Shown: positions 17,094 through 26,171 of the stretch, piece after piece
How positions within the stretch are numbered: the first letter of the stretch is position 1
Layout: each line of letters starts with the position of its first letter
Origin: Klebsiella pneumoniae
Lineage (GTDB): Bacteria > Verrucomicrobiota > Verrucomicrobiia > Limisphaerales > SXTU01
DNA: 64,000 bases
Assembly (NCBI GenBank): GCA_943330855.2
Contig: CALQJI020000002.1
Location: 115,776-179,775, forward strand
Direction of reading: 5' to 3'
Position numbers and translations under genes: made by a program
Notes under the pieces: generated by a model
The model's input: the letters and a program-made list of their open reading frames with translations, nothing else
Told to the model about the DNA's origin: nothing
Database searches by the model: none

Positions 17094-19568
17094 TCAGCGT
17101 TTCTGGAAAAGGTCTGACAACGCGAGGGCTTCGACGATGGCTGGCAGCCGATAGTCAGCCGCTTTGCTCTGTTGGGCGAGGCTCGCCAGCGCGTCGCGGT
17201 CATCCACCGTCAGCACGCGGCGCAGGGCAAAGATGGTGAGCTTCTCGGTGAAGGCGGCGTTGAACTTGTCGAGGTCTTCCACGAGCAACTTCCGGAATCC
17301 CACTGCGTCGGCGAACTTCCGCCCGTCAATCAACTCCCCGCTCGCGTCCACCTTCGGGTTCGCGCCCTGGCCATCACCCACGACCTCCTCCGTGCGCCAA
17401 CGACCGATGGCGTCGTAGTGGTCAAAGGCCAGCCCCAGCGGGTCAATCTTCGCGTGGCAGGCGGCGCAGCTATCGTTGCGTTTGTGAGCGTCGAGCTTGT
17501 TGCGCAGCGTCGCCTTCGGCTGCGTGGCGGGCGTGGGCTCGATGGCCGGGACATTCGCGGGCGGCGGCGGCGGCGACTTGCCGAGGATGGATTCCAGCAC
17601 CCACTTGCCGCGATGCACCGGGCGATGTCGCGTGCCGTCGGAGGTGAGGCTGAGAATCGCCGCGTGCGTCAGCAAGCCGCCGCGATGGTCCTCGGGCCGC
17701 AGGCTGACGCGCTGGAACTGGTCGCTGTTGACCTCGGACATCCCGTAGTGCCCGGCGAGCCGCGCATTCAGCATCGTCCAGTTCGAGTCGAGGAATTCGC
17801 GCAGGCTCAGGTTCTTGTCCAACACCTCGCGGAAGAAGGCCGTCGTCTCGCCCACCATGCTCTTCTCCAGATACGCGTCGTAGTCGGGGTAAAGTTTCTT
17901 GTCTGGCGGGAACATCCCGACGTTGCGGAGCTGCAGCCAGTCGCGCGGAAACGCCTCGGCGAACCGCGCCGCCTTTGGGTCGCGGAGCATCCGCTGCACC
18001 TGCGCGCGCAGCACGGCGGCTTCGTGCAACGTGCCCGCGCGCGCGGCGTCGAGCAGCGCGGCATCCGGCATCGTGCTCCAGAGGAAATACGACAGCCGTG
18101 ACGCCAGTTCGAAATCCGTGAGCCGCACGCTCTGCTCCGTCGCGCGGCCCTCGACGAGGTAGAGAAATTCCTTCGAGCACAGCACCGCTTGGAACGCCGC
18201 CTTCATCGCCGCGTCCAGCTTCTCGCCCGCTTTGACCTCGCTCTCGACGAGCTTCACCAACCGGTCCACCTCGTCCGCCTGCACCGGGCGACGGAACGCG
18301 CGCTCGGCCAGCTTCGTGAGTTTCTCCCGCGCCCCGGCCAAGTCCGCCGGCATGAACTCGCGCTGCGCGTAAGTCGGGCCTTCCTCCGCGAGGGGTCCGC
18401 TCCACTCCAGCCAGTCCACGATGAGAAACGGATACAGCGGCTCGCCCTCCTCGTCCGTGAGCTTCATCTGCCACACGTGGCGACCGTCCTTGATGCTGAA
18501 GAACGGTTTGTTCCCTGCGCGCCCCGAGCGTGGCAAGTTCGACGGCCCCGGCGTCTCGTTGCTAAAGCGCACGTTCAGAAAACCCGCCGGCAAGTGCGTG
18601 GTGAACTCCACGATGATGGGCTTGTCCTCCGGCGCGAGCACGTCCTGCTCGTGGAGCATCCGGTCCAAGTTCACCGCATACACCGCGAGGTGCGGCGCGC
18701 GACCGCCCTTGGGCTTCAGCCCGCTCAACTGAACGCGCATCTTGTAATTGCCCGCGACGGGGATGTTGCCCGGACTCGCACGCGTGAGGTCGTGGCCCGG
18801 CCACATCTCCACGCGCACTTTGTCCGCGAGACCCTGTGCCTCCAGTTCGGCCTTGTTCGGTCCGCCGCGCAGGTCCGCGCCCGCCAAGCGCCGGTCCAGC
18901 GGCTTCACGGGCACGACCTTTTTCTGCCGGTCCAGCACGACCTCCGGGAATGCCTCCGCCAGCACCATATCCGCCGCCGTGAGATACTTTTCTACATGAG
19001 ACGGCGACACCGACAACACCGACCCGATGCGCCCGAAGCCATTCCAAGCATCGTCCTCCGACAGCCCCGTCGGGTCCGCCGCATCGAACGTGACGCCCAA
19101 CAAATCGCGCACCGAATTCGCATACTCCTCGCGCGTGAGCTTGTGGAACGACACGCGCTCGCGCTTGGCCAGCCGCACCGCCTCGCCCTCCTTCAGCCGC
19201 GCCGCGAGCCACTCGACCACCTGCGAGCCTTCAGCCGCCGACGGCTTCTTCTCGCCCTTGGGCGGCATCTCGCCGGAGCTGATGCGGTCCATGACCTCGG
19301 CCCACTTCGCCGCTGAGCCACCCTTGAGAAAGTCGGTGGAAAGATTGTCCACACGGAACTCGCCCTTGTGCTTTTTCTCATCGTGGCAGCGATTGCAATG
19401 CTCCGCGAGGAAGGGCGCGACGGCCTGTTTGAAGTTTGACGCAGCCACGGGCGCAGCCGCCCCGGCGGGCAGCGCCGAGCCGAGCAACAGCAGGCCGCAC
19501 CAGCGGAACATCGCGCGCCCGGCGAAGGCCTGGCCCGAGGTTCGTTGCGTGGAAGTTTTCCCAATCAC
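17094..19568 (-). CDS. DUF1587/1592/1588/1585 planctomycete cytochrome-type protein
   Basis: Encodes 824 aa with an N-terminal hydrophobic export segment ([19 protein letters not shown]). A haem c site, [13 protein letters not shown], lies near residue 57 (PSCyt1-like). It is followed by DUF1587 ([17 protein letters not shown]), DUF1595 ([21 protein letters not shown]), DUF1592 ([20 protein letters not shown]), DUF1588 (with a second CxxCH in [23 protein letters not shown]) and DUF1585 at the end. Length and order are normal. The protein should be a periplasmic haem protein working with the DUF1552 partner, perhaps in oxidative attack on complex polysaccharides; that role is proposed for the group, not shown here. 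Confidence 0.92.
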   Translation of the reverse strand: MIGKTSTQRTSGQAFAGRAMFRWCGLLLLGSALPAGAAAPVAASNFKQAVAPFLAEHCNRCHDEKKHKGEFRVDNLSTDFLKGGSAAKWAEVMDRISSGEMPPKGEKKPSAAEGSQVVEWLAARLKEGEAVRLAKRERVSFHKLTREEYANSVRDLLGVTFDAADPTGLSEDDAWNGFGRIGSVLSVSPSHVEKYLTAADMVLAEAFPEVVLDRQKKVVPVKPLDRRLAGADLRGGPNKAELEAQGLADKVRVEMWPGHDLTRASPGNIPVAGNYKMRVQLSGLKPKGGRAPHLAVYAVNLDRMLHEQDVLAPEDKPIIVEFTTHLPAGFLNVRFSNETPGPSNLPRSGRAGNKPFFSIKDGRHVWQMKLTDEEGEPLYPFLIVDWLEWSGPLAEEGPTYAQREFMPADLAGAREKLTKLAERAFRRPVQADEVDRLVKLVESEVKAGEKLDAAMKAAFQAVLCSKEFLYLVEGRATEQSVRLTDFELASRLSYFLWSTMPDAALLDAARAGTLHEAAVLRAQVQRMLRDPKAARFAEAFPRDWLQLRNVGMFPPDKKLYPDYDAYLEKSMVGETTAFFREVLDKNLSLREFLDSNWTMLNARLAGHYGMSEVNSDQFQRVSLRPEDHRGGLLTHAAILSLTSDGTRHRPVHRGKWVLESILGKSPPPPPANVPAIEPTPATQPKATLRNKLDAHKRNDSCAACHAKIDPLGLAFDHYDAIGRWRTEEVVGDGQGANPKVDASGELIDGRKFADAVGFRKLLVEDLDKFNAAFTEKLTIFALRRVLTVDDRDALASLAQQSKAADYRLPAIVEALALSDLFQKR

Positions 19569-19651
19569 GGGCTGTCTGACGCGTCCGGGTGCGCTGGGGT
19601 TCAGACGGATTGGTTCCCAAGTCAGGCGAGACGCGTTGAGCCGTTTTGCCC

Positions 19652-19723
19652 GGTAGCCGCCGAGGTCAGGAGGCGGATTTCTTCGTGCGCCAAAGGGTCC
19701 GCCTCCTAACCTCGGCGGCTACC
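19652..19723. repeat. Palindromic repeat family B, copy 1
   Basis: Left arm 19652-19677 (GGTAGCCGCCGAGGTCAGGA...) and right arm 19698-19723 are inverted copies matching at 25 of 26 positions, with a 20-base loop. It lies between two minus-strand genes. No T-run follows. Confidence 0.85.
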
Positions 19724-19731
19724 CCGGCACA

Positions 19732-20592
19732 TCAGAACTTCACTTGCCCGAGGAACTTCAGCGTCTGCGGAATCTGCTCCACGACGGTCGGGGACTCGTC
19801 TTCGATGAAGTAGTATTTCACGCCGCTCTCCTGCGCGGCCTTGAGGATGGCGGGCCAGTTCATCTGACCGGTGCCCAGCGGCACGTCGTTGGTCACGTCC
19901 GTCTTGCCGGAGAGGTCGCCGGTCTTGACGCCTTTCTTCAGGTCCTTGAGGTGCATCAACTCCCAGCGGCCGGGATACTTCTTGAGCCATTGCACCGGGT
20001 CTTGGCCGGGGAAGACGACCCAGAGCACGTCCATCTGGAAGCTCACGTGTTTGGGGTTGGTCTCCTTGATGAGCAGGTCCATGAGCGTGCCGTCGCCGTG
20101 TTTGTGAAACTCGAAGCCGTGCGCGTGGTAGAAGACTTTAATGCCGAGCTTCGCGCCGAGTTCGCCGGCCTTGTTGAACACGTCGATGGCGTCGCGCGCG
20201 GCCACTTCGCTGAACGGGGCCTTGTGGGTAATCCACGCGCAGCCTGCGTATTGCAGGCCGATGGCTTGGGCCTCGGCGAGGACTTTCTCCGGCTCGGACT
20301 TCCAACGGTCGTAGGGGAAGTGGCCGCTGATGGGTTTCAAGCCGTGCTCGGCGAGGAGGGCCTTGAACTTCTCCGGCGGCAAATTATAGGTGCCGGCGGT
20401 CTCGACGAGCGTGAGGCCGAAGGCCTTGGTCTGCGTGAGGGCCTTGGGCGGGTTCTGCGTGGCGATGCCGCGCAGGCTGTAGAGCTGGAGGCCGACGGGG
20501 CCTTTGAAGCTCGCGCCAGTGCCGGTGTCAGCGGCGGTGGCGGCGAGGCTGATGAGCGAGACGAGCGCGAGCGAGCGGAGGACGAATTTCAT
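19732..20592 (-). CDS. Secreted sugar phosphate isomerase/epimerase-like TIM-barrel protein
   Basis: Encodes 286 aa with a signal peptide (FVLRSLALVSLISLAATAADTG). The body is an AP-endonuclease-2/xylose-isomerase-like TIM barrel (PF01261): VGLQLYSLRGIATQNPPKAL, FGLTLVETAGTYNLPPEKF, GIKVFYHAHGFEFHKHGDGTLMD, VSFQMDVLWVVFPGQDPVQWLKKYPGRWELMHLKD. The His, Asp and Glu metal ligands are present (FYHAHGFEF, QMDVLWV, IEDESP). Exported versions are common in this phylum and are usually linked to inositol or rare-sugar oxidation; the substrate is unknown. Confidence 0.87.
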   Translation of the reverse strand: MKFVLRSLALVSLISLAATAADTGTGASFKGPVGLQLYSLRGIATQNPPKALTQTKAFGLTLVETAGTYNLPPEKFKALLAEHGLKPISGHFPYDRWKSEPEKVLAEAQAIGLQYAGCAWITHKAPFSEVAARDAIDVFNKAGELGAKLGIKVFYHAHGFEFHKHGDGTLMDLLIKETNPKHVSFQMDVLWVVFPGQDPVQWLKKYPGRWELMHLKDLKKGVKTGDLSGKTDVTNDVPLGTGQMNWPAILKAAQESGVKYYFIEDESPTVVEQIPQTLKFLGQVKF

Positions 20593-20637
20593 GCGCCTCG
20601 TATAGCGGGCGGCGCGGCGGAGGGGAAGGGGGTTTCC

Positions 20638-21696
20638 TTAATTGCCCACCATCGGCAACACCGTGGTGGCCGGCAGCACCATGTGGGTCGAGTCGCTGAA
20701 ATCTTCGCGGCGCAACGTCCGCGTCTCCTCCAACGGCGTCATGAGCTCCTGCATAAACCGCCGCAGGCTCTCGGTGTTCGGTCCCACGCGGTTGATGAAG
20801 AGATAGCGCTCCACGTCGTTCATCATCGCTTCGGCCCCGGCGTAGCGCTTGGCGGGATCGCGTTCGAGCGACTTGCGGAGGATGTCGCACAACTCCCCGT
20901 CCACCCGGCTGTCCAACACGGTGAAGTCCGGCAGCGGCGCGGTCGTGATGCGGCGGCGCGTGTCCTCCAGGTCTTCCCCGGCGAAGGGATTGTGATTCAA
21001 CAGCAACGTCGCCAGCGCCACGCCGGCGGTGAACACATCCGAACGCTGGTCCAGCGGCTGCCCGGTGATTTGCTCCGGGCTCATGAAGTCCGGCCGGCCG
21101 ATGATGACGTCCGGGTTGTCCTTGGGCAGGAAGCCCTGTGCGCGGGCGATGCCGAAGTCGGTGAGCTTCACGTCGCCTTGATAGCTCACGAGAATGTTCC
21201 GCAAGTGCGCGTCCCGATGCACGAGCCCCAGCGGCTTGCCGTCCTCGCCAGAAATGTCATGCGCGTAAGCCAGCCCGCGCAGCACGCGGTGGACGATGTA
21301 AACCGCGAAGTCCCGGGGCAGCCGCGCGCCCTGCGCGGCCAGTCGCGCGAGCAAATCCTGGCAGTTCAGCCCGTGGATGTGCTCCATCACGATGAAGATG
21401 TGGTTCGCGGTGCGGCCCAGATTATAGACCTGCGCGATGTTCGGATGGACGAGCCGGGCGACCAACCGCGCCTCGCCGATGAACGCCTTGATGACCTCGG
21501 CCTGCCCGGAGGTGGACGGCTCGATGAGCTTGAGCGCGACCTTCTTGGCGAAGCCGTACGCGCCGATTTGCTCGGCCTCATAGACCACGCCCATGCCGCC
21601 CTTGGCGATGAGTTTGCCCAGGCGGAAGCGCGCCGTGGCCTTCAGCTCTTCGCCGTCGTCCACCAGTCCACGAATCAAATCAACGAAGCTAGCCAT
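20638..21696 (-). CDS. Ser/Thr protein kinase (bacterial Hanks type), soluble
   Basis: Encodes 352 aa. The kinase domain (about residues 27-285) has the glycine loop IAKGGMGVVYEAEQ, VALKLIEPS with the ATP-binding Lys, the catalytic loop HRDAHLRNILV, and DFGIARAQG. The loop reads HRDAHLRN rather than the usual HRDLKPEN, but Asp and Asn are kept, so activity is likely. SPEQITGQPLDQRSDVFTAGV is the APE-to-helix F region. No membrane helix or extra sensor domain is visible; the ~60-residue tail is Thr/Ser-rich. It stands alone on the minus strand and its partners are unknown. Confidence 0.9.
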   Translation of the reverse strand: MASFVDLIRGLVDDGEELKATARFRLGKLIAKGGMGVVYEAEQIGAYGFAKKVALKLIEPSTSGQAEVIKAFIGEARLVARLVHPNIAQVYNLGRTANHIFIVMEHIHGLNCQDLLARLAAQGARLPRDFAVYIVHRVLRGLAYAHDISGEDGKPLGLVHRDAHLRNILVSYQGDVKLTDFGIARAQGFLPKDNPDVIIGRPDFMSPEQITGQPLDQRSDVFTAGVALATLLLNHNPFAGEDLEDTRRRITTAPLPDFTVLDSRVDGELCDILRKSLERDPAKRYAGAEAMMNDVERYLFINRVGPNTESLRRFMQELMTPLEETRTLRREDFSDSTHMVLPATTVLPMVGN

Positions 21697-21875
21697 GGTT
21701 CAAATCTCGGTTCATCCGTCGGCGTCGGGGATATGGGGTTGGTTTAAACCTGTCGCATCCCGGCCCCTCGATATCTGAGACGATGCACAAGCCTGCTGCG
21801 GGGCACAAGGCTTGGCTTGGGCGGAAAGGAGTCTGCGAGATCAGGAGGCGGGACAGACGCAGAGGCGCTACGGGA

Positions 21876-23390
21876 TTACCAGACAATCGCCGCGAAGACG
21901 AAGGCGCACACGACGGCGAAGAACACGGCCATGCGGCGCACGGGCAGCCAGAATGATTCCAGCGAGCGGCGGAAGCCCGCCAAACCGAGGAAGTAGAGCC
22001 ACACCGCAAGGCAACTCCAGCCGATGAGCCAGCGGTGTTCGTGAGTAGGGCGGAGGTAATCTGGTGGCAGCGAATAAACTGCTCCGGGGACTTTGTATAT
22101 GTCGTGCTCGTTCGGGTAGGAGGCGGCGAGATAGTCCGCGAAGTTCAAGACCAGCGCCCCGGCGACGAACAGGACGATGGCGCCGACAAGGGCGCGCATG
22201 GAGTTAGCAGAGACGGTCGAGGCGTAGAGCGCGCCGCAGAAGAGGACGGCGTTGGCGATGAGGAAATGCAGCTCACCGTTGTGAACCCCAAGCTCCAAGG
22301 GTTGGCCGTTCAGCAAGCCACCCGCTGCTTGGGCAAGCACGCCCGGCAACAGAATGCCCAGCCCAACGTTCACGCCGAGGGCGACGAGGACTTTGATGAA
22401 CCATTGCCGTCGGGCGGAGACGGGCAGCGTGAGGTGCCAGTCCAGCAGGCCCAGGCCGCGCTCCTCCGCCGTGGACACGATGCCCGCGATGACGGGAATG
22501 CCGAGGCCAAGCAACACGACGGGCAGAAGCAGGAAACCCTTGTTCAAGGTCGGGCTGATGAACATGGCAGCCTGCAACGCCAGCCACATCGCCACCAAGC
22601 CCGACGCCACCACGAACGCTGGCAGGTGCAGCCGCACTTCCTTCCGGACGAGGTGACCCAGCGCGCTGCCGTGCCCCAGTGTGAACCGTCCGGTAAACTC
22701 GGCGAACGGCTTCGTCAGCACCGCCGGGAGGGAGAGTTCTTGTCCGTGACCGTGGCGGTCCTCCAAGCACTGGAAGCGCCGGCAGCCCCAGAGAAGCATC
22801 AGGCCGGCATAGATGCCAAATGCTGCGATGAAGACGATGACGTTGAGAACCCAGCGTCGTGGCGAATCAAGCCCGTCCGGAAGAAACCACAGGCAGAGTA
22901 TGAATACACCGAACGGACACATGAACGTCAACGCGACGCCCCCGATGGTGCCGCGTGCCAGCGAGGTCAGCCCCGGCCCGGTGCAGAAGCCAAGGAGCAA
23001 TGGCAGAATCCAAACGGCAGTCGCAGCAAGTGCGTCGTCACTCGACCCGAATTTCGTGTTGGTCGCGCTCCACCGAAAGTATCCGAGCACCGTGAGCCAC
23101 AGGCACAGACCTACCAAGGCCGCTCCCAAAACGAGCAGCTTCTCTCCCCAGATGCGTAGCCTCGGGACGGGCTGGGAAAGCAGCAGGCCCATGGTGCGAT
23201 GCTGGAACTCTTGGCCAACGACAAATGACCCCAGCAGAACGCAGCCAAAGGCGTAAACTGACCAGGAGAAAGCCAGCGCATCGAAGCGTTCGATGAGCAG
23301 TGACAAGCCCATCAAGCCAGCTATCGCCGCCCACATCGGCAGCAGCGCGCGGGTTTCCTTCCACAGTCGCAGGCGGGTGTTCGCGTTCAT
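21876..23390 (-). CDS. ABC-2-type transporter permease
   Basis: Encodes 504 aa with about twelve hydrophobic segments, beginning MNANTRLRLWKETRALLPMW and including VLLGSFVVGQEFQHRTMGLLLSQPVPRLRIWGEKLLVL, the coupling region typical of ABC-2 permeases. A second similar set near the middle (STAEERGLGLLDWHLTLPVSARRQWFIKVLVAL) suggests two fused or duplicated ABC-2 halves. It lies downstream of an ATPase and a GntR regulator on the same strand and should form an exporter with them, like YtrABC systems. A 100-bp palindrome separates it from the ATPase gene. Confidence 0.83.
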   Translation of the reverse strand: MNANTRLRLWKETRALLPMWAAIAGLMGLSLLIERFDALAFSWSVYAFGCVLLGSFVVGQEFQHRTMGLLLSQPVPRLRIWGEKLLVLGAALVGLCLWLTVLGYFRWSATNTKFGSSDDALAATAVWILPLLLGFCTGPGLTSLARGTIGGVALTFMCPFGVFILCLWFLPDGLDSPRRWVLNVIVFIAAFGIYAGLMLLWGCRRFQCLEDRHGHGQELSLPAVLTKPFAEFTGRFTLGHGSALGHLVRKEVRLHLPAFVVASGLVAMWLALQAAMFISPTLNKGFLLLPVVLLGLGIPVIAGIVSTAEERGLGLLDWHLTLPVSARRQWFIKVLVALGVNVGLGILLPGVLAQAAGGLLNGQPLELGVHNGELHFLIANAVLFCGALYASTVSANSMRALVGAIVLFVAGALVLNFADYLAASYPNEHDIYKVPGAVYSLPPDYLRPTHEHRWLIGWSCLAVWLYFLGLAGFRRSLESFWLPVRRMAVFFAVVCAFVFAAIVW

Positions 23391-23412
23391 GGGCGGCGGG
23401 GGCTGAAATCCA

Positions 23413-23512
23413 CGTAGGTGACGACGTGAGGAGTCTCTAACTTTTTTGGGAGCGCAGCGAATCCCAGCACCGGACCCGAGGAGATTAAAGACTCGTCACC
23501 TCGTCTCCTACG
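23413..23512. repeat. Palindromic repeat between ABC permease and ATPase genes
   Basis: Left arm 23413-23440 (CGTAGGTGACGACGTGAGGA...) and right arm 23485-23512 are inverted copies matching at about 23 of 28 positions, with a 44-base loop. It sits inside an apparent operon and could form a stable mRNA hairpin. Confidence 0.75.
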
Positions 23513-23552
23513 CTGGCATGGGCGTTCGCTGGGTTGAATCAGGGCAGTCATG

Positions 23553-24443
23553 TTATTGCAGCGTGACCATGAAGATTTCCTCCAGCGTGAGCGCCTCGGT
23601 CACGAGTTCGGCGGGCTTCAGCGCGCGGAGTTGCTCCAGAATTGCGGCGGACGAACCATTCGCGATGAGTTCCAGTTCGCGACCCGTCACGCGGGACTGG
23701 AGCACGCCGGGGAACTTGAGCTCCGGCGGCGTTTCCCCAAAGCGGGCGCGGATCCGCTGGTAACGCGCGCGGGCGTCGTCGGCTTCCAATGTCAGCACGG
23801 CGCGGCCCGCGTCCACGATGGTGAACTCATCAATCAACCCCTCGAACTCGCTGATGAGATGCGTGGAGACGAAGACCGTGCGCCGCCCCGGGTCCGCCTC
23901 CTGATACGCGCCGATGACGGTTTGGATGAACTCGCGGCGCACGATGGGGTCGAGGCCGCTGGTCGGTTCGTCGAGCACGAGCAGCTCCGGCTCGGCGGCG
24001 ATGGCTCCGATGAGCGCGAGCTGCGTGCGCTGGCCTTTGGAGAGCGAGCCGGTCTTCTTCGAGGCGTCGAGGCGGAACTGGCCGAGGAGGTCGGCCTCAG
24101 ATTTGCGGTTCCAATGCGCGCGGAAGGAGGCGAGGTAATCGAGCGTCTCGCGCACGGTCATCCACGGGTAGAACGCGACCTGATCGGGCACGTAGGCGAG
24201 GCGGGACTTCACCGCCACCTCGTCGCGCTCGGGGTCGAGGCCGAAGACGCGCACGGAGCCGGCGTCGGGGCGCAGGAGGTTGAGGAGGCACTTGATGGTG
24301 GTGGTCTTGCCCGCGCCGTTGCGGCCGAAGAGGCCGTAGCAGCGGCCCGGACGCACGGTAAGGTCGAGGTCGTTGACGGCGTCGTGCTTGCCGTAGCGGC
24401 GGACGAGTCCGGTGAGGGCGATGGCGGGGGTGTCAGTGTTCAT
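23553..24443 (-). CDS. ABC transporter ATP-binding protein
   Basis: Encodes 296 aa from the ATG at 24443, preceded by AAAGGAA as ribosome binding site. All ATPase motifs are present: Walker A GRNGAGKTTTIK, Q-loop YVPDQVAFYP, signature LSKGQRTQLALIGA, Walker B ELLVLDEPTSGLDP, and the switch His in STHLISEFE. LSKGQ in place of LSGGQ is common in this subgroup. It follows the GntR gene by 11 bases, which implies coupled expression. This arrangement is typical of YtrA-type regulated exporters that respond to cell-envelope stress or antimicrobials; the cargo is unknown. Confidence 0.92.
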   Translation of the reverse strand: MNTDTPAIALTGLVRRYGKHDAVNDLDLTVRPGRCYGLFGRNGAGKTTTIKCLLNLLRPDAGSVRVFGLDPERDEVAVKSRLAYVPDQVAFYPWMTVRETLDYLASFRAHWNRKSEADLLGQFRLDASKKTGSLSKGQRTQLALIGAIAAEPELLVLDEPTSGLDPIVRREFIQTVIGAYQEADPGRRTVFVSTHLISEFEGLIDEFTIVDAGRAVLTLEADDARARYQRIRARFGETPPELKFPGVLQSRVTGRELELIANGSSAAILEQLRALKPAELVTEALTLEEIFMVTLQ

Positions 24444-24454
24444 GGGAGTTCCTT

Positions 24455-24862
24455 TCACTCGGGGTTCTCGTGGGCTTCCTTGCGTTCAGCGAAGGCGTCG
24501 AGGCGCTGGCGGAAGAGCTTGAGCAGCTCGGCGTCGGCGACTTGGTAGTGGTGGGCCTGAACAATCGCGGCGTCGAGCAACTCGCCGAGGGCGTGGTGCT
24601 TGGCGTCCTTCTTGAGCGGGGAAGCACCTTCCTTCACAAAGCAGCCCTTGCCCGCCGCTGTCTCGATGACGCCCTCGCTCTCCAGCTCCGTGTAAGCCTT
24701 CGCCACGGTGTTCCGGTTCACGCGCAGCTCCTCGGCCAGCGAGCGGATGCCGGGCAGCGGGTCGCCTGCCCGCAACGCGCCGGAGGCCGCCGCCGCCTTC
24801 ACCTGCTCGACGATTTGCAGGTAAACCGGGAGGCCGGACTTGAAGTTGACTTGGAGGAGCAT
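24455..24862 (-). CDS. GntR family transcriptional regulator (YtrA subfamily)
   Basis: Encodes 135 aa from the ATG at 24862 (MLLQVNFKSGLPVYLQIVEQ), with GAGGAG just upstream. The winged-helix motif is GALRAGDPLPGIRSLAEELRVNRNTVAKAYTELESEGVIETAAGKGCFV. The short C-terminal helical tail, without a ligand-binding domain, identifies the YtrA subfamily, whose members repress their own ABC transporter operon. The ABC ATPase starts 11 bases downstream, supporting this. Confidence 0.92.
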   Translation of the reverse strand: MLLQVNFKSGLPVYLQIVEQVKAAAASGALRAGDPLPGIRSLAEELRVNRNTVAKAYTELESEGVIETAAGKGCFVKEGASPLKKDAKHHALGELLDAAIVQAHHYQVADAELLKLFRQRLDAFAERKEAHENPE

Positions 24863-24881
24863 GGCGGCGCGGTGTCTAGTA

Positions 24882-24897
24882 TCATAGGACTGTATGA
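24882..24897. promoter_or_regulatory. Candidate GntR operator
   Basis: TCATA-GGACTG-TATGA is a 5-bp inverted repeat with 6-base spacer, 20 bases upstream of the gntR start. YtrA-type repressors bind palindromes of this spacing near their own promoter. The match rests on position and symmetry only. Confidence 0.4.
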
Positions 24898-24979
24898 CAG
24901 ACAGTGGGGGAGTCAACTGCCAATTCCGGGAGGCAACTTTCGCGCATCCGACTGCCTAAATCGGAGCCATGCAGTGGAC

Positions 24980-25137
24980 GGAGCTTCGGCTTCCAGACGG
25001 CTTACGACCTGGCAGGGACAAGCGCAGCGGGTCAGTCGGTGGTTTTGGGTTCAACCTTCGGTGTCCACGCCACGTGCAAGCCCAAGTTCACACTTTCGTG
25101 GTCTGGACGATTTAAGTCGGCTGGAAGCCGCCGCTCC
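24980..25137. repeat. Inverted repeat upstream of the SPFH operon
   Basis: Arms 24980-25004 (GGAGCTTCGGCTTCCAGACG...) and 25113-25137 match as inverted copies at 21 of 25 positions. The element occupies most of the divergent gap (24863-25306) between gntR and the SPFH genes. The remainder of the gap should hold the SPFH promoter, which I cannot place. Confidence 0.6.
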
Positions 25138-25306
25138 ATGAACCGCGTGCCACGCGGCGGTTCCACTCGGTAGGCGACCGAGATAATCGGGGGCATTCGT
25201 TTCCATCGTTGGTATGAGGGCGGGATTAGCGGGGTTCGCAAAAACAAAAAAGCATCCTTGTCTCTGCCTCGGACGAGGAGGACTCTGTGCTGCGGAAATT
25301 GCTAGT

Positions 25307-26167
25307 ATGACACCTCAAAATATCGCGCGCACGGTCGGCCTCGCCCTCCTGATTTTTTGCGCCGTCATCATGGCGTCGTCGGGCACCTATGTGGTGCAGC
25401 CCGGCTATCGCGGCGTGGAAGTGACGATGGGCAAGGTTTCGCCGGCCTTCAAACCCGAGGGCTTTGGTATGAAGGTGCCGGTCGTGACGCTCATCCATCC
25501 CGTCTCCATCCGGCAGCAGACGGCGGAGGACAAGGCGGATTGCTACTCGTCGGACTTGCAGCAAATCCACGTTGAGCTGCGCGTGCTCTTCCGCATCCCG
25601 GAGGCGTCGGTGGTGAAGCTCTTTCAGGAGTATTACGGCCAGCCCTTCGAGAGCCTCATCGCCCCGCGCGTCCACGAGGCGCTCAAGGAAGTGACGGCCC
25701 TCCAGAGCGCAGAGCAGATCGTGAAGAACCGCGAGAAGATCAAGACCGACGCCCTCGAGATCGCCCGGAAGAAGGTCGGCACGCTGCTCGTCATAGAGGA
25801 CATTGTCATTCAGGACATCGCGCTCTCGAAGGAGTTGGGCCACGCCATTGAGGCCAAGATGGTGCAGGAGCAGGAGGCCTCGAAGTCCAAGTTCCTTCAG
25901 CAGCGGGCGCAGATCGAGGCCGACACCGCCGTCATCCAAGCCAAGGGCGAGGCCGAGTCCATCCGCATCCGTGGCGAAGCTCTCAAGGACAACCCGGCGT
26001 TCGTGGACTTGAAGATCGTGGACAAGTGGGATGGCTTCACGCCGCTGATCATCGGTGGCGGGGACAAGATACTACTCTCACTCCAAGACGCCGAACGCCA
26101 ACGCCAAGCCCGACCCAATGCCTCGCCCACCATTCAACCGCCCGCCGTTCGCCGCACCACCAAGTAG
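25307..26167 (+). CDS. SPFH/prohibitin-family membrane protein 1
   Basis: Encodes 286 aa from the ATG at 25307. One N-terminal membrane helix (TVGLALLIFCAVIMASS) is followed by an SPFH domain (GYRGVEVTMGKVSPAFKPEGFGMKVPV) and a long charged helix (EALKEVTALQSAEQIVKNREKIK to AKMVQEQEASKSKFLQQRAQIEAD). This is the plan of prohibitin, stomatin and HflK/HflC, which form large rings around membrane proteases or microdomains. The next gene encodes a close paralogue and starts 5 bases later, so a hetero-oligomer is likely, as for HflK/HflC. Confidence 0.9.
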   Translation: MTPQNIARTVGLALLIFCAVIMASSGTYVVQPGYRGVEVTMGKVSPAFKPEGFGMKVPVVTLIHPVSIRQQTAEDKADCYSSDLQQIHVELRVLFRIPEASVVKLFQEYYGQPFESLIAPRVHEALKEVTALQSAEQIVKNREKIKTDALEIARKKVGTLLVIEDIVIQDIALSKELGHAIEAKMVQEQEASKSKFLQQRAQIEADTAVIQAKGEAESIRIRGEALKDNPAFVDLKIVDKWDGFTPLIIGGGDKILLSLQDAERQRQARPNASPTIQPPAVRRTTK

Positions 26168-26171
26168 CGCG

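Noticed and set aside
24904..25173. 89-codon open frame upstream of the SPFH genes
   Set aside because: It runs through the inverted repeat at 24980-25137 and has no recognisable content.
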